From an uncultured Erysipelotrichaceae bacterium (lineage in GTDB: Bacteria > Bacillota_I > Bacilli_A > Erysipelotrichales > Erysipelotrichaceae), in the NCBI GenBank assembly GCA_937874965.1, contig CALNCD010000144.1, forward strand, positions 1-16,099: 16,099 bases of DNA. The letters are read 5' to 3'. Below the pieces are notes generated by a model. The model searched no databases. It was not told where the DNA came from and saw nothing but the letters and a program-made list of their open reading frames with translations. How positions within the stretch are numbered: the first letter of the stretch is position 1; every line of letters starts with the position of its first letter. The position numbers and the translations under genes were made by a program. Shown piece by piece: positions 1-9,500 of this stretch.

Positions 1-29
1 TTTGAAGTTTTCGCTGTTTTTTTTGCCAT
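1..29 (-). CDS. N-terminal fragment of an unidentified gene leaving the window
   Basis: An ATG at 29-27 on the minus strand opens a frame that runs off the left edge. The nine complete codons read MAKKTAKTS, a lysine/threonine-rich start. The reason to believe it is a gene is a perfect TATAAT with a TG extension at the right distance upstream (36-43). No Shine-Dalgarno sequence is present; the ATG lies exactly where transcription should begin, which suggests a leaderless mRNA. Basic N-termini like this occur in transposases, DNA translocases and many others, so no function is assigned. Confidence 0.45.
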
Positions 30-35
30 GTTCCC

Positions 36-44
36 ATTATACCA
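36..44 (-). promoter_or_regulatory. Extended -10 promoter for the leftmost minus-strand gene
   Basis: On the minus strand the sequence reads TGG followed by TATAAT (the hexamer occupies 41-36), a perfect extended -10 element. No good -35 box is seen at 16-18 bp. The first base of the ATG at 29 is 7 nt past the last base of the hexamer, the usual distance to +1, so translation would start at or next to the 5' end of the transcript. Confidence 0.5.
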
Positions 45-492
45 CTGTTTTGCAGCAAAAGAAAAAGGGTATTTCAATTTTGAAAAGTTTCATCAATTAC
101 GATTTTTACCCTTTTCTTTCAATCGAACACCTGCCGGTTTCGCAGCCATGGCTAACGCCTGGACCCTCAATCCTTTCTCTTTTTCAGAGAAGCAAAAACC
201 GCGTTCCTAATCCAATAATAAGCAACGAAGCGTGTGCCCTACCAGACGATGCCCAGTATCCGGCAGAGATGGCGGTGTACCAGGATGCAAAGGATTCTTT
301 GGTTCAACTGGTGGAATCAGCAGTTCTTCACATGTAGTGGTTATCGCAAGTCCATCCACTGCTTTCACATAGCGTTCACATCCACCCACACGTGTAAGGG
401 ACTCTCTTATCATGTCAAAATTCAGTGTTATTTCCATTATCTGCAGCAGCACTCGTAATGGGTTTCTGTTTCTACATAATTCCGTTATTAAT
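45..492. other. Intergenic region without a recognisable gene
   Basis: The open frames on both strands lack ribosome binding sites and family motifs. The longest minus-strand frame (497-207) starts at a GTG without a Shine-Dalgarno sequence, is rich in ATA and AGA codons unlike the neighbouring genes, and would overlap the promoter of the next gene. A short AT-rich hairpin (TTCTCT/AGAGAA near 175-191) is not followed by a T-tract. A decayed gene cannot be excluded but cannot be supported either. Confidence 0.5.
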
Positions 493-521
493 TTCACGAA
501 TACATCTATAAGGTGTATAAT
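493..521 (+). promoter_or_regulatory. Sigma-A type promoter of the flavin/Fe-S reductase gene
   Basis: A -35-like TTCACG (493-498; four of six consensus bases) is followed after 17 bp by a perfect TATAAT (516-521). The start codon at 550 is preceded by GGGAGG (537-542) with a 7-nt spacer. An imperfect palindrome (500-518) overlaps the spacer and -10 and could be an operator. Confidence 0.6.
500..518. promoter_or_regulatory. Possible operator overlapping the reductase promoter
   Basis: The arms ATACATC (500-506) and GGTGTAT (512-518) are reverse complements except for one position, separated by TATAA. The palindrome covers the downstream part of the spacer and the start of the -10 hexamer, where a repressor or MerR-like activator would act. 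No regulator gene is adjacent in the visible sequence, and AT-rich promoters form such repeats by chance fairly often. Confidence 0.25.
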
Positions 522-549
522 TGATTTATATTAACTGGGAGGTTAAGCT

Positions 550-2622
550 ATGAATCAGTTGTATGAGCCTTTGTTTGAGCCCATTAGAATCGGAACTCAA
601 ACAGTAAAGAATCGTTTTATCATGTGCGCTATGGAAGGGACCAATCTTATTGAAGGAACAGTTGATTACGAATTCAATCCGCACTGTCTGGAGTTTTACC
701 GGCAACGAGCCATCGATGGTGTGGGTCTTCTCATTCCTGGAATGGTTGCTGTCAAAACGTTTGATGGAAGCAAATGGCTTTATGAGTGTGAATCAATTTT
801 CATGGGTCCAGTCAAAGAGCTTGTCGACGAAATGCACCAATATGGTTCCAAACTATTTCTTCAGGTCGGATCCTGGCAAGGACGCACCATTCCCACTGTT
901 CCCATGCTTGAGAAGGCCTATAAAGATGAGTCTTTCAAAGAAACCATGAAATCTCACGGCGTTGATGTGGATAAAATATTCGAAGGACCCAGCGCAGGGA
1001 TTCCTAGTGCGTGGGATCCAAGCATTAAAACCTATGAAATGCCGGTCTCAGAAATTGAGGAAACCGTTGCTGGGTTTGCGAAAACTGCTTTGCTTTGCCA
1101 GCGGGCCGGAATTGACGGTATTGAAATTCATGCTGTCCATGAGGGTTACCTTTTTGACCAATTTGCCATCGCCTCCATTAACCATCGTAACGATGCCTAC
1201 GGGGGATCTCTTGAAAACCGTCTGCGTTTTATTACCGATATCATACGGGCTATAAAAGCTGCTTGCGGTCCTGATTTCTGTGTCAGTGTACGTTTCAGCA
1301 TTGAAAGCAAGATGCGTGGTTTTAACATGGGAGGTATTCCCGGTGAAGATTTTCAAGAATTTGGCCGTGACAAAAAAGAAAGCATCAAAGTTGCTCAATA
1401 TCTGGAAGAAGCAGGGGCTGATTTACTCAATGCGGATAATGGCTCGTATGATTCCTGGTTCTGGGCTCATCCCCCTGTCTACATGCCCCTCGCCTGCAAT
1501 CTTGCTGATGTTGCTTTAATCAAACCCTACGTTTCGATTCCTGTAGCATGCGCTGGACGAATGGAAGACCCTGCAATTGCATTGAACGCAATTACATCGA
1601 AGCAAATTGATATGATTGGCGTAGCCCGCCAATTCCTTTGCGATAATCGCTACCTTACCAAAATACGTCAATCTGCTCTGGATGACATTCGTCCATGCAT
1701 TGCATGTCATAACGGTTGCTTCGGCGTTTATCGCTACAAAGATTTACCAGCAGAAATGCCTGAAATCTCATTTGGTCACTGTGCTTTGAATCCCGAAACA
1801 TTTCAAGAGGAAAAGTACCGAATTAAAACTGCTGAACAGATAAAACACATTACCATTATCGGCGGAGGAATTGGCGGAATGGAAGCAGCTCGTGTCAGTG
1901 CTCTTCGGGGTCATCATGTTGATTTATATGAGCAGAGCGATGAGCTCGGCGGTGTCTTCATTGCTGCTGCAGCTCCATCCTATAAGGAAAAGGATAAGCT
2001 TTTGCTTGAATGGTATAAGCATCAGTTATCTCAACTCCCCATCACCGTTCATTTAAACACCAAGGTTTCTCCTCAAATGCTTTCGACCTTAACGACTGAT
2101 GAAATCATTATCGCAACTGGTGCATCCCCGCGACGCTTAGCACTCCCTGGCATTGACTCGCTCCACGTCATGGAAGCCATCGAATACCTGCGGGGCATAA
2201 AACAAACGGGTGAGCGCGTCGTCATTATCGGAGGAGGATTAACAGGCTGTGAAATTGCCTATGACTTAGCCCTCAAAGGTAAGAAACCCATCATCATTGA
2301 GATGCAAGACGATATTCTGAAAGTTAAAAACCTCAGTGCAGCAAACTCCAATATGCTCCGTGAGTTAATACGCTTCCATCAAATCCCTGTCTATACATCA
2401 GCCGCCCTCAGTGCTATCTCCGATACAGGAATAGAGATGGTTATCAATCAGCAAACTCAGCACATCGAGGCTGACTCCGTTATCTTATCTACTGGATATA
2501 TCAGTGATCGAACCTTTGGAGAATCTCTTCAGGATAATCAGCATATTATCGGAGATGCCAGTAAGGTCGGCAACTTGCTCCATGTCATCTGGCAAGCGTA
2601 TGATGTTGCCCAACAGCTCTAA
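550..2622 (+). CDS. NADH:flavin oxidoreductase of the 2,4-dienoyl-CoA / enoate / Bai reductase type
   Basis: A 690-residue FMN, [4Fe-4S] and FAD enzyme that transfers hydride from NAD(P)H to an activated C=C bond (family knowledge). Residues 1-375 form the old-yellow-enzyme TIM barrel: PLFEPIRIGTQTVKNRF near the start, HAVHEGYL at 194-201 in the catalytic His-x2-His region, then NHRNDAYGGSLENR at 211-224. Iron-sulfur ligands are C383, C386, C390 and probably C411 (CIACHNGC, then HCALNPE). An FAD-binding GGGIGG lies at 438-443 and an NAD(P)-binding GGGLTG at 561-566. Length and domain order match 2,4-dienoyl-CoA reductase, BaiCD/BaiH and clostridial enoate reductases. Substrate cannot be read from the sequence; bile-acid, enoate or cinnamate reduction are all possible. 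It has its own promoter and terminator, so it is probably monocistronic. Such enzymes usually indicate anaerobic metabolism. Confidence 0.93.
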   Translation: MNQLYEPLFEPIRIGTQTVKNRFIMCAMEGTNLIEGTVDYEFNPHCLEFYRQRAIDGVGLLIPGMVAVKTFDGSKWLYECESIFMGPVKELVDEMHQYGSKLFLQVGSWQGRTIPTVPMLEKAYKDESFKETMKSHGVDVDKIFEGPSAGIPSAWDPSIKTYEMPVSEIEETVAGFAKTALLCQRAGIDGIEIHAVHEGYLFDQFAIASINHRNDAYGGSLENRLRFITDIIRAIKAACGPDFCVSVRFSIESKMRGFNMGGIPGEDFQEFGRDKKESIKVAQYLEEAGADLLNADNGSYDSWFWAHPPVYMPLACNLADVALIKPYVSIPVACAGRMEDPAIALNAITSKQIDMIGVARQFLCDNRYLTKIRQSALDDIRPCIACHNGCFGVYRYKDLPAEMPEISFGHCALNPETFQEEKYRIKTAEQIKHITIIGGGIGGMEAARVSALRGHHVDLYEQSDELGGVFIAAAAPSYKEKDKLLLEWYKHQLSQLPITVHLNTKVSPQMLSTLTTDEIIIATGASPRRLALPGIDSLHVMEAIEYLRGIKQTGERVVIIGGGLTGCEIAYDLALKGKKPIIIEMQDDILKVKNLSAANSNMLRELIRFHQIPVYTSAALSAISDTGIEMVINQQTQHIEADSVILSTGYISDRTFGESLQDNQHIIGDASKVGNLLHVIWQAYDVAQQL

Positions 2623-2648
2623 GTCGGCGGTATCGTCGTGATTTCAAA

Positions 2649-2685
2649 AAAGGGAGTAACTCAGTTTAATTGAGTTACTCCCTTT
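2649..2685. terminator. Bidirectional intrinsic terminator between the reductase gene and rpoC
   Basis: A perfect 15-bp inverted repeat (arms 2649-2663 and 2671-2685, core GGGAGTAACTCA) encloses a 7-nt loop. Read on the minus strand it is followed by an uninterrupted T-run, a strong terminator for the rpoBC operon. On the plus strand only a short TTT follows, so it is weaker for the reductase gene, though placement between two convergent stop codons suggests it serves both. Confidence 0.9.
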
Positions 2686-2708
2686 CGTTGCTTCATTCTT
2701 GATTCAGA

Positions 2709-5700
2709 TTAATCTGCTTGCCGCATCATTTCTTCTGGCAAAGCACCGAATTCTTCAGGTTCACGATTACGATCTTCACGCGCTTCCTTGAGTTCAGCTG
2801 CAAGTTCATTAATCGCATCCGTGGATTCGCGATGAACTGCAAGTCCTGTTCCTGCTGGAATCAACTTACCGATAATAACATTTTCCTTCAGACCACGGAG
2901 CGGGTCAATTTTACCCTTAATTGCAGCATCGGTTAACACCTTCGTAGTTTCCTGGAAGGAAGCCGCTGACAGGAAGGAATCTGTTTCGACAGATGCTTTG
3001 GAAATACCCAACAACGTTGGTGAGAACCGCGCAGGTGTCTTCCCTTCAATAAGAGCCGATTCATTGATGTCCGTAATCCGCGGAATACTAATCTGCATAC
3101 CAGCGCTCAATGGCGTCTCCGCTCCGTCGATAACGATAACCTTACGCATCATCTGACGAACCATAACCTCAATATGCTTATCGGATATCTCAATCCCTTG
3201 GGATTGGTATACCTTCTTGACTTCCTTGAGAATATACTTCTGAACAGCCAGCATACCCGCAACTTCCATCAATTCTTTCGGATCAACCGATCCTTCAGTC
3301 AACTTATCACCAGCCTCGATTTCTTCACCAACCTTGATGAAGTTACGAACACCTTGATTCGGAAGCAGCTTGTGTTCGATGCTTTCCTTTTCATTGGTGA
3401 CAACGACAATCAAACCGCTATGATCATCCGAATCCCGGATATCAGTAATCTGACCAGTTATCTTAGCAATTATCGAAGCTGCTTTCGGACGGCGGGCTTC
3501 AAACAATTCTTCAACACGAGGTAACCCCTGTGTAATATCCTGTCCACCAGAGCCGGCAACACCGCCGGTATGGAAGGTTCTCATGGTCAACTGTGTCCCT
3601 GGTTCACCGATGGACTGAGCAGCCATGATTCCAATCGATTCACCCTCTTCAACAACGGAACCTGTTGCCATGTTACGTCCATAGCACTTACGGCAGATTC
3701 CGAATTTCGAGTTACAGGTAAAGACATTCCGGATATAGACTTTCTTAACACCGGCATCGACAATACTGCGAGCGATGACTTCATCAATGTAGTGATCAAC
3801 TTCTACAAGAACTTCCTTCGTCTTCGGATGTGTCACAGTTTCGGCACTGAAACGCCCCACCAAACGATCATAGAGAGATTCAATGACCTGAGAAGCTTTG
3901 CGATCAATGATTTCCTCAACAAGATACCCGTTTTCAGTTCCGCAATCCTCTTCCTCGATAATGACATCTTGGGCAACATCCACCAAACGGCGGGTCAGAT
4001 ACCCTGATTCTGCCGTCTTCAAGGCTGTATCCGTCAACCCTTTACGAACCCCGTGAGTCGAGATAAAGAACTCAGACACATTCAGGCCTTCGCGGAAAGA
4101 CGAATAGATCGGAACTTCGATAATTGACGACTGGTAACCCTTTTTTGACTTCGATTGGGTCGGCTTAGCCATCAATCCACGGATACCCGCCAGCTGGGTA
4201 AAGTTAGAGACATTACCACGGGCACCGGAAGTTGCCATCATATTAATTGGATTCTTACGCGGCAAGTCACGCATCAATTCAGAGCCGATTTCATTTTTGA
4301 TGCCATCCCACAACTGCGTCAGTTTCCCTTCCCATTCCTGGGCGGTCAAAAGACCCCGACGGTACATTCTCATCAGTTCTTCTGCTTTTTCCTTACCGAA
4401 CTCAACATATTTATCCTTGTTTTCCGCAACTTTGACATCACTCATCGCAACAGTAACACCGGAAATTGTTGAATATTTGAACCCGAGATTCTTGATATCG
4501 TCCATCAATGCAGATGTATCATCAACACTGTAACGATCAAAGATCTCTTTGATAATCAATCCAAGATCATTCTTCTTGAAATCGCCGTTCAACGGCATTT
4601 TCTCGATCTCAGCCTTAACATCAGAACCAACAGGCAAGAAGAACTTCGCAGGAGTTGCACGGAAGTTTTCTTTCGTGACTTCATTGATGTACGGGAAATC
4701 CTTCGGGAAGATCTCATTGAAAATAAGTTTACCAGGAGTTGTTACCAAGTACATCCCCTGTTCTTCCTGAGTAAAGCACGTCTTATCCAACGCACTGACA
4801 CGCACCGCAATACGCGTATGCAAGTGAATTTCCTTGGCCTCATTCGCAAGCAAGGCTTCATTAGCACTCAGATAGATATGCCCTTCATTATCGCCATAAC
4901 GACGGATAATTTCTGCAGCCTCCAGATTACCGAGTTTTTCAGTCTGCTCTGCTTTTGCATAGAACTCTTCCGGTCTTTCTTCCATATTCAAATAGAAATT
5001 ACCAAGAACCATATCCTGAGAAGGCATAGCAATCGGTTTTCCATCCTTTGGTCCCAGAATATTATGGGAACCTAACATCAGAACCTCTGCTTCCGCCTGG
5101 GCTTTTTCACTCAGCGGCAAATGCACAGCCATCTGATCCCCATCAAAGTCTGCATTGAATGCCGGCGTAACCAACGGGTGAAGACGGATTGCACGACCTT
5201 CAACTAACCGTGGCATAAAGGCTTGAATACCTAAACGGTGCAAGGTCGGTGCACGGTTCAAGAGAACCGGATGATCATGAATGACATCTTCAACAACGTC
5301 CCAGACCCGTGGATCCTGGCGTTCAATCAATTTTTCAGCACTCTTGGCATTGTTGGAAATACCCCGTGTCTTCATTTCATTGACAATAAACGGCTTAAAC
5401 AGCTGAATAGCCATCTCATTCGGGATTCCGCACTCATACATTTTCAAGGTAGGACCAACCGCAATAACCGAACGGCCAGAGAAATCAACGCGCTTCCCAA
5501 GCAAGTTCTGTCTGAAACGTCCTTGCTTACCTTTCAGGTTATGAGAAAGAGACTTCAGAGTCCGTCCCCCGCTTCCGGTCACTGGCTTGCTGCGACGGCC
5601 ATTATCAATCAAGGCATCAACTGCTTCCTGCAACATACGCTTTTCATTCTGTACGATGATTGCCGGTGTTCCCAGTTCAAGCAGTTTTTTCAAACGGTTG

Positions 5701-6494
5701 TTACGGGTAATAACACGACGGTAAAGATCATTCAGATCACTAGCCGCAAAACGACCTCCATCCAGCTGCAGCATTGGCCGCAAATCAGGCGGGATGACCG
5801 GCAATACCGTCAAGACCATCCATTCCGGCTCATTATCTGAATTGATAAAAGCTTCAACAGTTTCCAAACGACGAATCAGTTTTTTACGCTTATCGCCCTG
5901 TGCATTCTCCAATTCAGTCTGAATCAGTGCATGCTCTTTTTCAAGATCGATCTGGCTTAGCAAAACACGGACGGCTTCGGCACCGGACTTTGCTTCAAAT
6001 GAACCGAACGGGTACTTTTGAGAATAGTCACGATATTCACGCTCGGATAGAATCTGCTTGTACTGAAGATCAGTATCACGAGGGTTAGTGACCACCCAGC
6101 TTACGAAGTAAACAACTTCTTCCAGCGCTTTCGGCGAAATATTCAACAGTAAACTCATCCGTGAAGGAATTCCACGCAAATACCAGATATGAGCAACCGG
6201 AGCAGCCAGCTCAATGTGTCCCATCCGCTCACGACGGACAGAAGACTTTGTGACTTCAACACCGCAACGATCACAGATGACCCCTTTGTATCTTACTTTC
6301 TTATACTTACCGCAATAACATTCCCAGTCCTTTGTCGGTCCGAAAATACGTTCACAAAACAATCCATCACGTTCAGGTTTCTGAGAACGGTAATTGATGG
6401 TCTCAGGCTTTTTCACTTCCCCATGAGACCACTCCATAATCCGTTCAGGAGAAGCTAATCCGATTTGAATCGAGGCAAAATTGTTAATACTCAT
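2709..6494 (-). CDS. rpoC: DNA-directed RNA polymerase subunit beta'
   Basis: The 1261-residue catalytic beta' subunit of RNA polymerase. Zinc site 1 is C59, C61, C74, C77. The catalytic NADFDGDQ motif at 447-454 supplies D449, D451 and D453 for the two metal ions. Zinc site 2 is C851, C927, C934, C937. The trigger-loop segment RTFHTGGVAG carries F974 and H975. The start ATG is preceded by AAGGAGG with a 9-nt spacer, and the rpoB stop codon overlaps the beginning of that Shine-Dalgarno sequence, so the two genes are closely coupled (14 nt apart). Length is slightly above the B. subtilis protein (about 1200). It is the last gene of the operon and ends at a strong terminator. No frameshift or missing catalytic residue is seen. 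Confidence 0.99.
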   Translation of the reverse strand: MSINNFASIQIGLASPERIMEWSHGEVKKPETINYRSQKPERDGLFCERIFGPTKDWECYCGKYKKVRYKGVICDRCGVEVTKSSVRRERMGHIELAAPVAHIWYLRGIPSRMSLLLNISPKALEEVVYFVSWVVTNPRDTDLQYKQILSEREYRDYSQKYPFGSFEAKSGAEAVRVLLSQIDLEKEHALIQTELENAQGDKRKKLIRRLETVEAFINSDNEPEWMVLTVLPVIPPDLRPMLQLDGGRFAASDLNDLYRRVITRNNRLKKLLELGTPAIIVQNEKRMLQEAVDALIDNGRRSKPVTGSGGRTLKSLSHNLKGKQGRFRQNLLGKRVDFSGRSVIAVGPTLKMYECGIPNEMAIQLFKPFIVNEMKTRGISNNAKSAEKLIERQDPRVWDVVEDVIHDHPVLLNRAPTLHRLGIQAFMPRLVEGRAIRLHPLVTPAFNADFDGDQMAVHLPLSEKAQAEAEVLMLGSHNILGPKDGKPIAMPSQDMVLGNFYLNMEERPEEFYAKAEQTEKLGNLEAAEIIRRYGDNEGHIYLSANEALLANEAKEIHLHTRIAVRVSALDKTCFTQEEQGMYLVTTPGKLIFNEIFPKDFPYINEVTKENFRATPAKFFLPVGSDVKAEIEKMPLNGDFKKNDLGLIIKEIFDRYSVDDTSALMDDIKNLGFKYSTISGVTVAMSDVKVAENKDKYVEFGKEKAEELMRMYRRGLLTAQEWEGKLTQLWDGIKNEIGSELMRDLPRKNPINMMATSGARGNVSNFTQLAGIRGLMAKPTQSKSKKGYQSSIIEVPIYSSFREGLNVSEFFISTHGVRKGLTDTALKTAESGYLTRRLVDVAQDVIIEEEDCGTENGYLVEEIIDRKASQVIESLYDRLVGRFSAETVTHPKTKEVLVEVDHYIDEVIARSIVDAGVKKVYIRNVFTCNSKFGICRKCYGRNMATGSVVEEGESIGIMAAQSIGEPGTQLTMRTFHTGGVAGSGGQDITQGLPRVEELFEARRPKAASIIAKITGQITDIRDSDDHSGLIVVVTNEKESIEHKLLPNQGVRNFIKVGEEIEAGDKLTEGSVDPKELMEVAGMLAVQKYILKEVKKVYQSQGIEISDKHIEVMVRQMMRKVIVIDGAETPLSAGMQISIPRITDINESALIEGKTPARFSPTLLGISKASVETDSFLSAASFQETTKVLTDAAIKGKIDPLRGLKENVIIGKLIPAGTGLAVHRESTDAINELAAELKEAREDRNREPEEFGALPEEMMRQAD

Positions 6495-6508
6495 TGACTC
6501 TAGCCTCC

Positions 6509-9500
6509 TTATTGTTCATCGTCAAAACCAACCACAGCTGGTTCGGCGAGATTTTCACTGTCTTCGTCATCAATACTCAGCAAGTCCTGACGGAAGCTGT
6601 CATCAGCATTGATCTCAAGATCTGCTAATTCCTTAACTTCTTCCCCTTCAGCCTTCTTCATATCAATTTCAACATCATTCTCATCCAAGAGCTTGAAATC
6701 AAGTCCCAATGCCTGCAGTTCATGCGTTAAGACCCGGAAGGATTCAGGAATACCCGGCTTCGGAATATCCTTTCCATTCTGAATCGCAGCATACGTCTTG
6801 GTTCGTCCGACAACATCATCACTCTTAATGGTCATGATTTCCTGCAAGGTATTCGCTGCACCATACGCATACAGCGCCCAAACTTCCATTTCCCCGAAAC
6901 GCTGACCGCCATTCTGGGCTTTACCGCCCAATGGCTGCTGCGTAACCAGAGAATAAGGACCTGTTGCACGAGCATGCAGCTTATCATCAACCATGTGTGC
7001 CAGTTTGATCATGTACATAACACCCACAGAGATCCGCTCATCAAAAGCTTCACCGGTACGCCCGTCATACAAGACAGTCTTTCCGTCTTCGCTGACACCC
7101 GCTTCCTTGAGAATGGAAGCCAGCTCATCGTTATTGATACCATCGAAAACACTCGTGGCAAACTTCACTCCCAGTTTTTTCGCTGCATACCCAAGATGGA
7201 ATTCAAGAACCTGACCGAAATTCATACGAGAAGGAACACCCTGAGGATTCAACATGATGTCGACCGGCGTACCATCAGGTAGATACGGCATGTCTTCAGC
7301 AGGCATGATACGAGAGATGACACCCTTGTTACCATGGCGCCCTGCCATCTTATCACCTTCAGAAATCTTACGTTTCTGAACGATGTAAACCTTGACGACT
7401 TCCTTGACACCCGGTGCTAAATCATGACCTTCTTCACGCTTGAAGATCCGCACTGACTGCACAATACCGCTACCGCCATGAGGCACCTTCAAGGAATTAT
7501 CACGAACTTCTCTTGATTTCTCACCGAAGATAGCCAAGAGCAGCTTTTCTTCCGGTGAGATTTCACTTTGCCCCTTAGGGGTAACTTTCCCGACCAGGAT
7601 GTCGCCCTCTTTGACTTCTGCTCCGACCATAACGATACCGCGCGCATCCAGATGACGGCAAGCATTCTCACTGACATTCGGAATATCACGGGTGATTTCT
7701 TCTGGTCCGAGCTTGGTTTCACGGACTTCAAGATCATACTGTTCAATATGGATAGACGTATACACATCATCCTTAACAAGACGCTCGCTCATAATGACGG
7801 CATCTTCGTAGTTATACCCATTCCAGGTGGTGAAGGCAACAACAACATTCTGACCCAACGCCAACTCACCATTCTGCATTGAAGGCCCGTCAGCGATAAT
7901 ATCGCCACGTTCCACACGCTCACCCAAATCAACGATCGGATGCTGGTTCAAACTGGTTCCGTTGTTCGAACGCTTGAACTTAATCAAGTCATGGGTATAA
8001 TCTGCACCGCCATCGTTGATAATGATCTTATTCGCATCCACGTAAGTAACAATTCCCTTAACCGCGGACTTCATTGCACTTCCAGAATCTTTCGCAACCC
8101 GATGTTCAATCCCGGTTCCGACATATGGCGACTGAGGATTCAATAAAGGAATTGCCTGACGCTGCATGTTTGCACCCATCAAGGCACGGGAAGCATCATC
8201 ATTTTCCAAAAACGGAATACATGCGGTTGCCACTGAGACGATCTGCTTCGGGCTGACGTCAGCCAGTTCAACCGTATCCTTAGGTGCCAGAATATTTTCA
8301 CCCTTATAACGAACGACAACCTGATCATGAACAATTTGATGATCAATGACCTCATTGGCCTGTGCAATGACATAGTCCAATTCATCATCCGCTGAGAGAT
8401 AGACAACATTTTCCGTCACTGTCCCATCACTCTTTACAATCCGATACGGTGTCTGGATGAATCCATATTCATTGACCTTCGCATAGGAAGTCAAGTTGGA
8501 AATCAACCCGATATTCGGACCTTCCGGTGTTTCAATCGGACAAATACGTCCATAGTGAGTGGAATGAACATCACGTACTTCATACGATGCACGATCACGC
8601 GTAATCCCGCCAGGCCCTAAAGCAGAGATACGACGCTTATTGGTCAACTCTGCCAACGGATTGGTCTGATCCATAAACTGTGACAACTGTGAAGACGAGA
8701 AGAATTCCTTAATAGCTGCCGTCAATGGCCGAATATTAGTCAATGTCTTCGGGGTCAAAGCCGAATAATCCGTAATGGACATTCTCTCTTTAACCACACG
8801 CTCCATACGGGATAACCCTATCCTGAACTGATTCTGAATCAGCTCACCGATTGTCCGAACCCGACGATTCCCCAATTGATCAATATCATCCACTTCACCT
8901 AATCCATCCATCAGATTCAGGATATAGGAATAATTCGCGATGATATCAGAAACAGTTATCGTTTTCTTCTCACTCAATGGATCAATGCCAAGAATCTTCA
9001 CGATATGATTATCATGCTCATCCGGATAAACAAAGAGTTCCTGAACAGCCGCACCGATCAACCACATCGTCAACGGTTCTTTCGCCACCAGAGCTACTAA
9101 TTTATCTTCTTGAGCCGCAGTAATCTTATTGTTTAACGAAGTATCCGGAATATAACGATCAACATAGATATCATTGGCATTCTTATAGACATCTTCCTGC
9201 TGAGCATCAACCAGCCGTCCCAATGAATACAGACGATGTCCATAGTTCAGGACAGAACGAATATTTTCAGGTGTCAGCTGAACCGGCTTAGCTGCAATGC
9301 TGGCGTAGATTGACACTTCGCCGACACCGCCGCTCAATAATGCGATTTCCTTATCCGTCAAGACGGTTCCCTGATCAATCGAATAATCATCAGTCACCAC
9401 ATCTTTAGCTAGAACACGTCCGACAAGCACGGTATCATCCACAGAAACACTCACAACATCAGGATGGGAGAACACATGAGCCAAGGGTGCAACCTGCATA

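Noticed and set aside
2..337. Plus-strand 111-codon open frame at the left edge
   Set aside because: No promoter or ribosome binding site, no recognisable domain, and it runs antisense to the better supported minus-strand start at 29.
207..497. Minus-strand 96-codon open frame upstream of the reductase gene
   Set aside because: It starts at GTG with no ribosome binding site, has codon use unlike the neighbours and a proline-rich low-complexity end, shows no family motif, and overlaps the reductase promoter.
5238..5840. Plus-strand 200-codon frame antisense to rpoC, and similar long antisense frames in rpoB
   Set aside because: They mirror the codon structure of the essential genes on the opposite strand, and none has a ribosome binding site or family resemblance.
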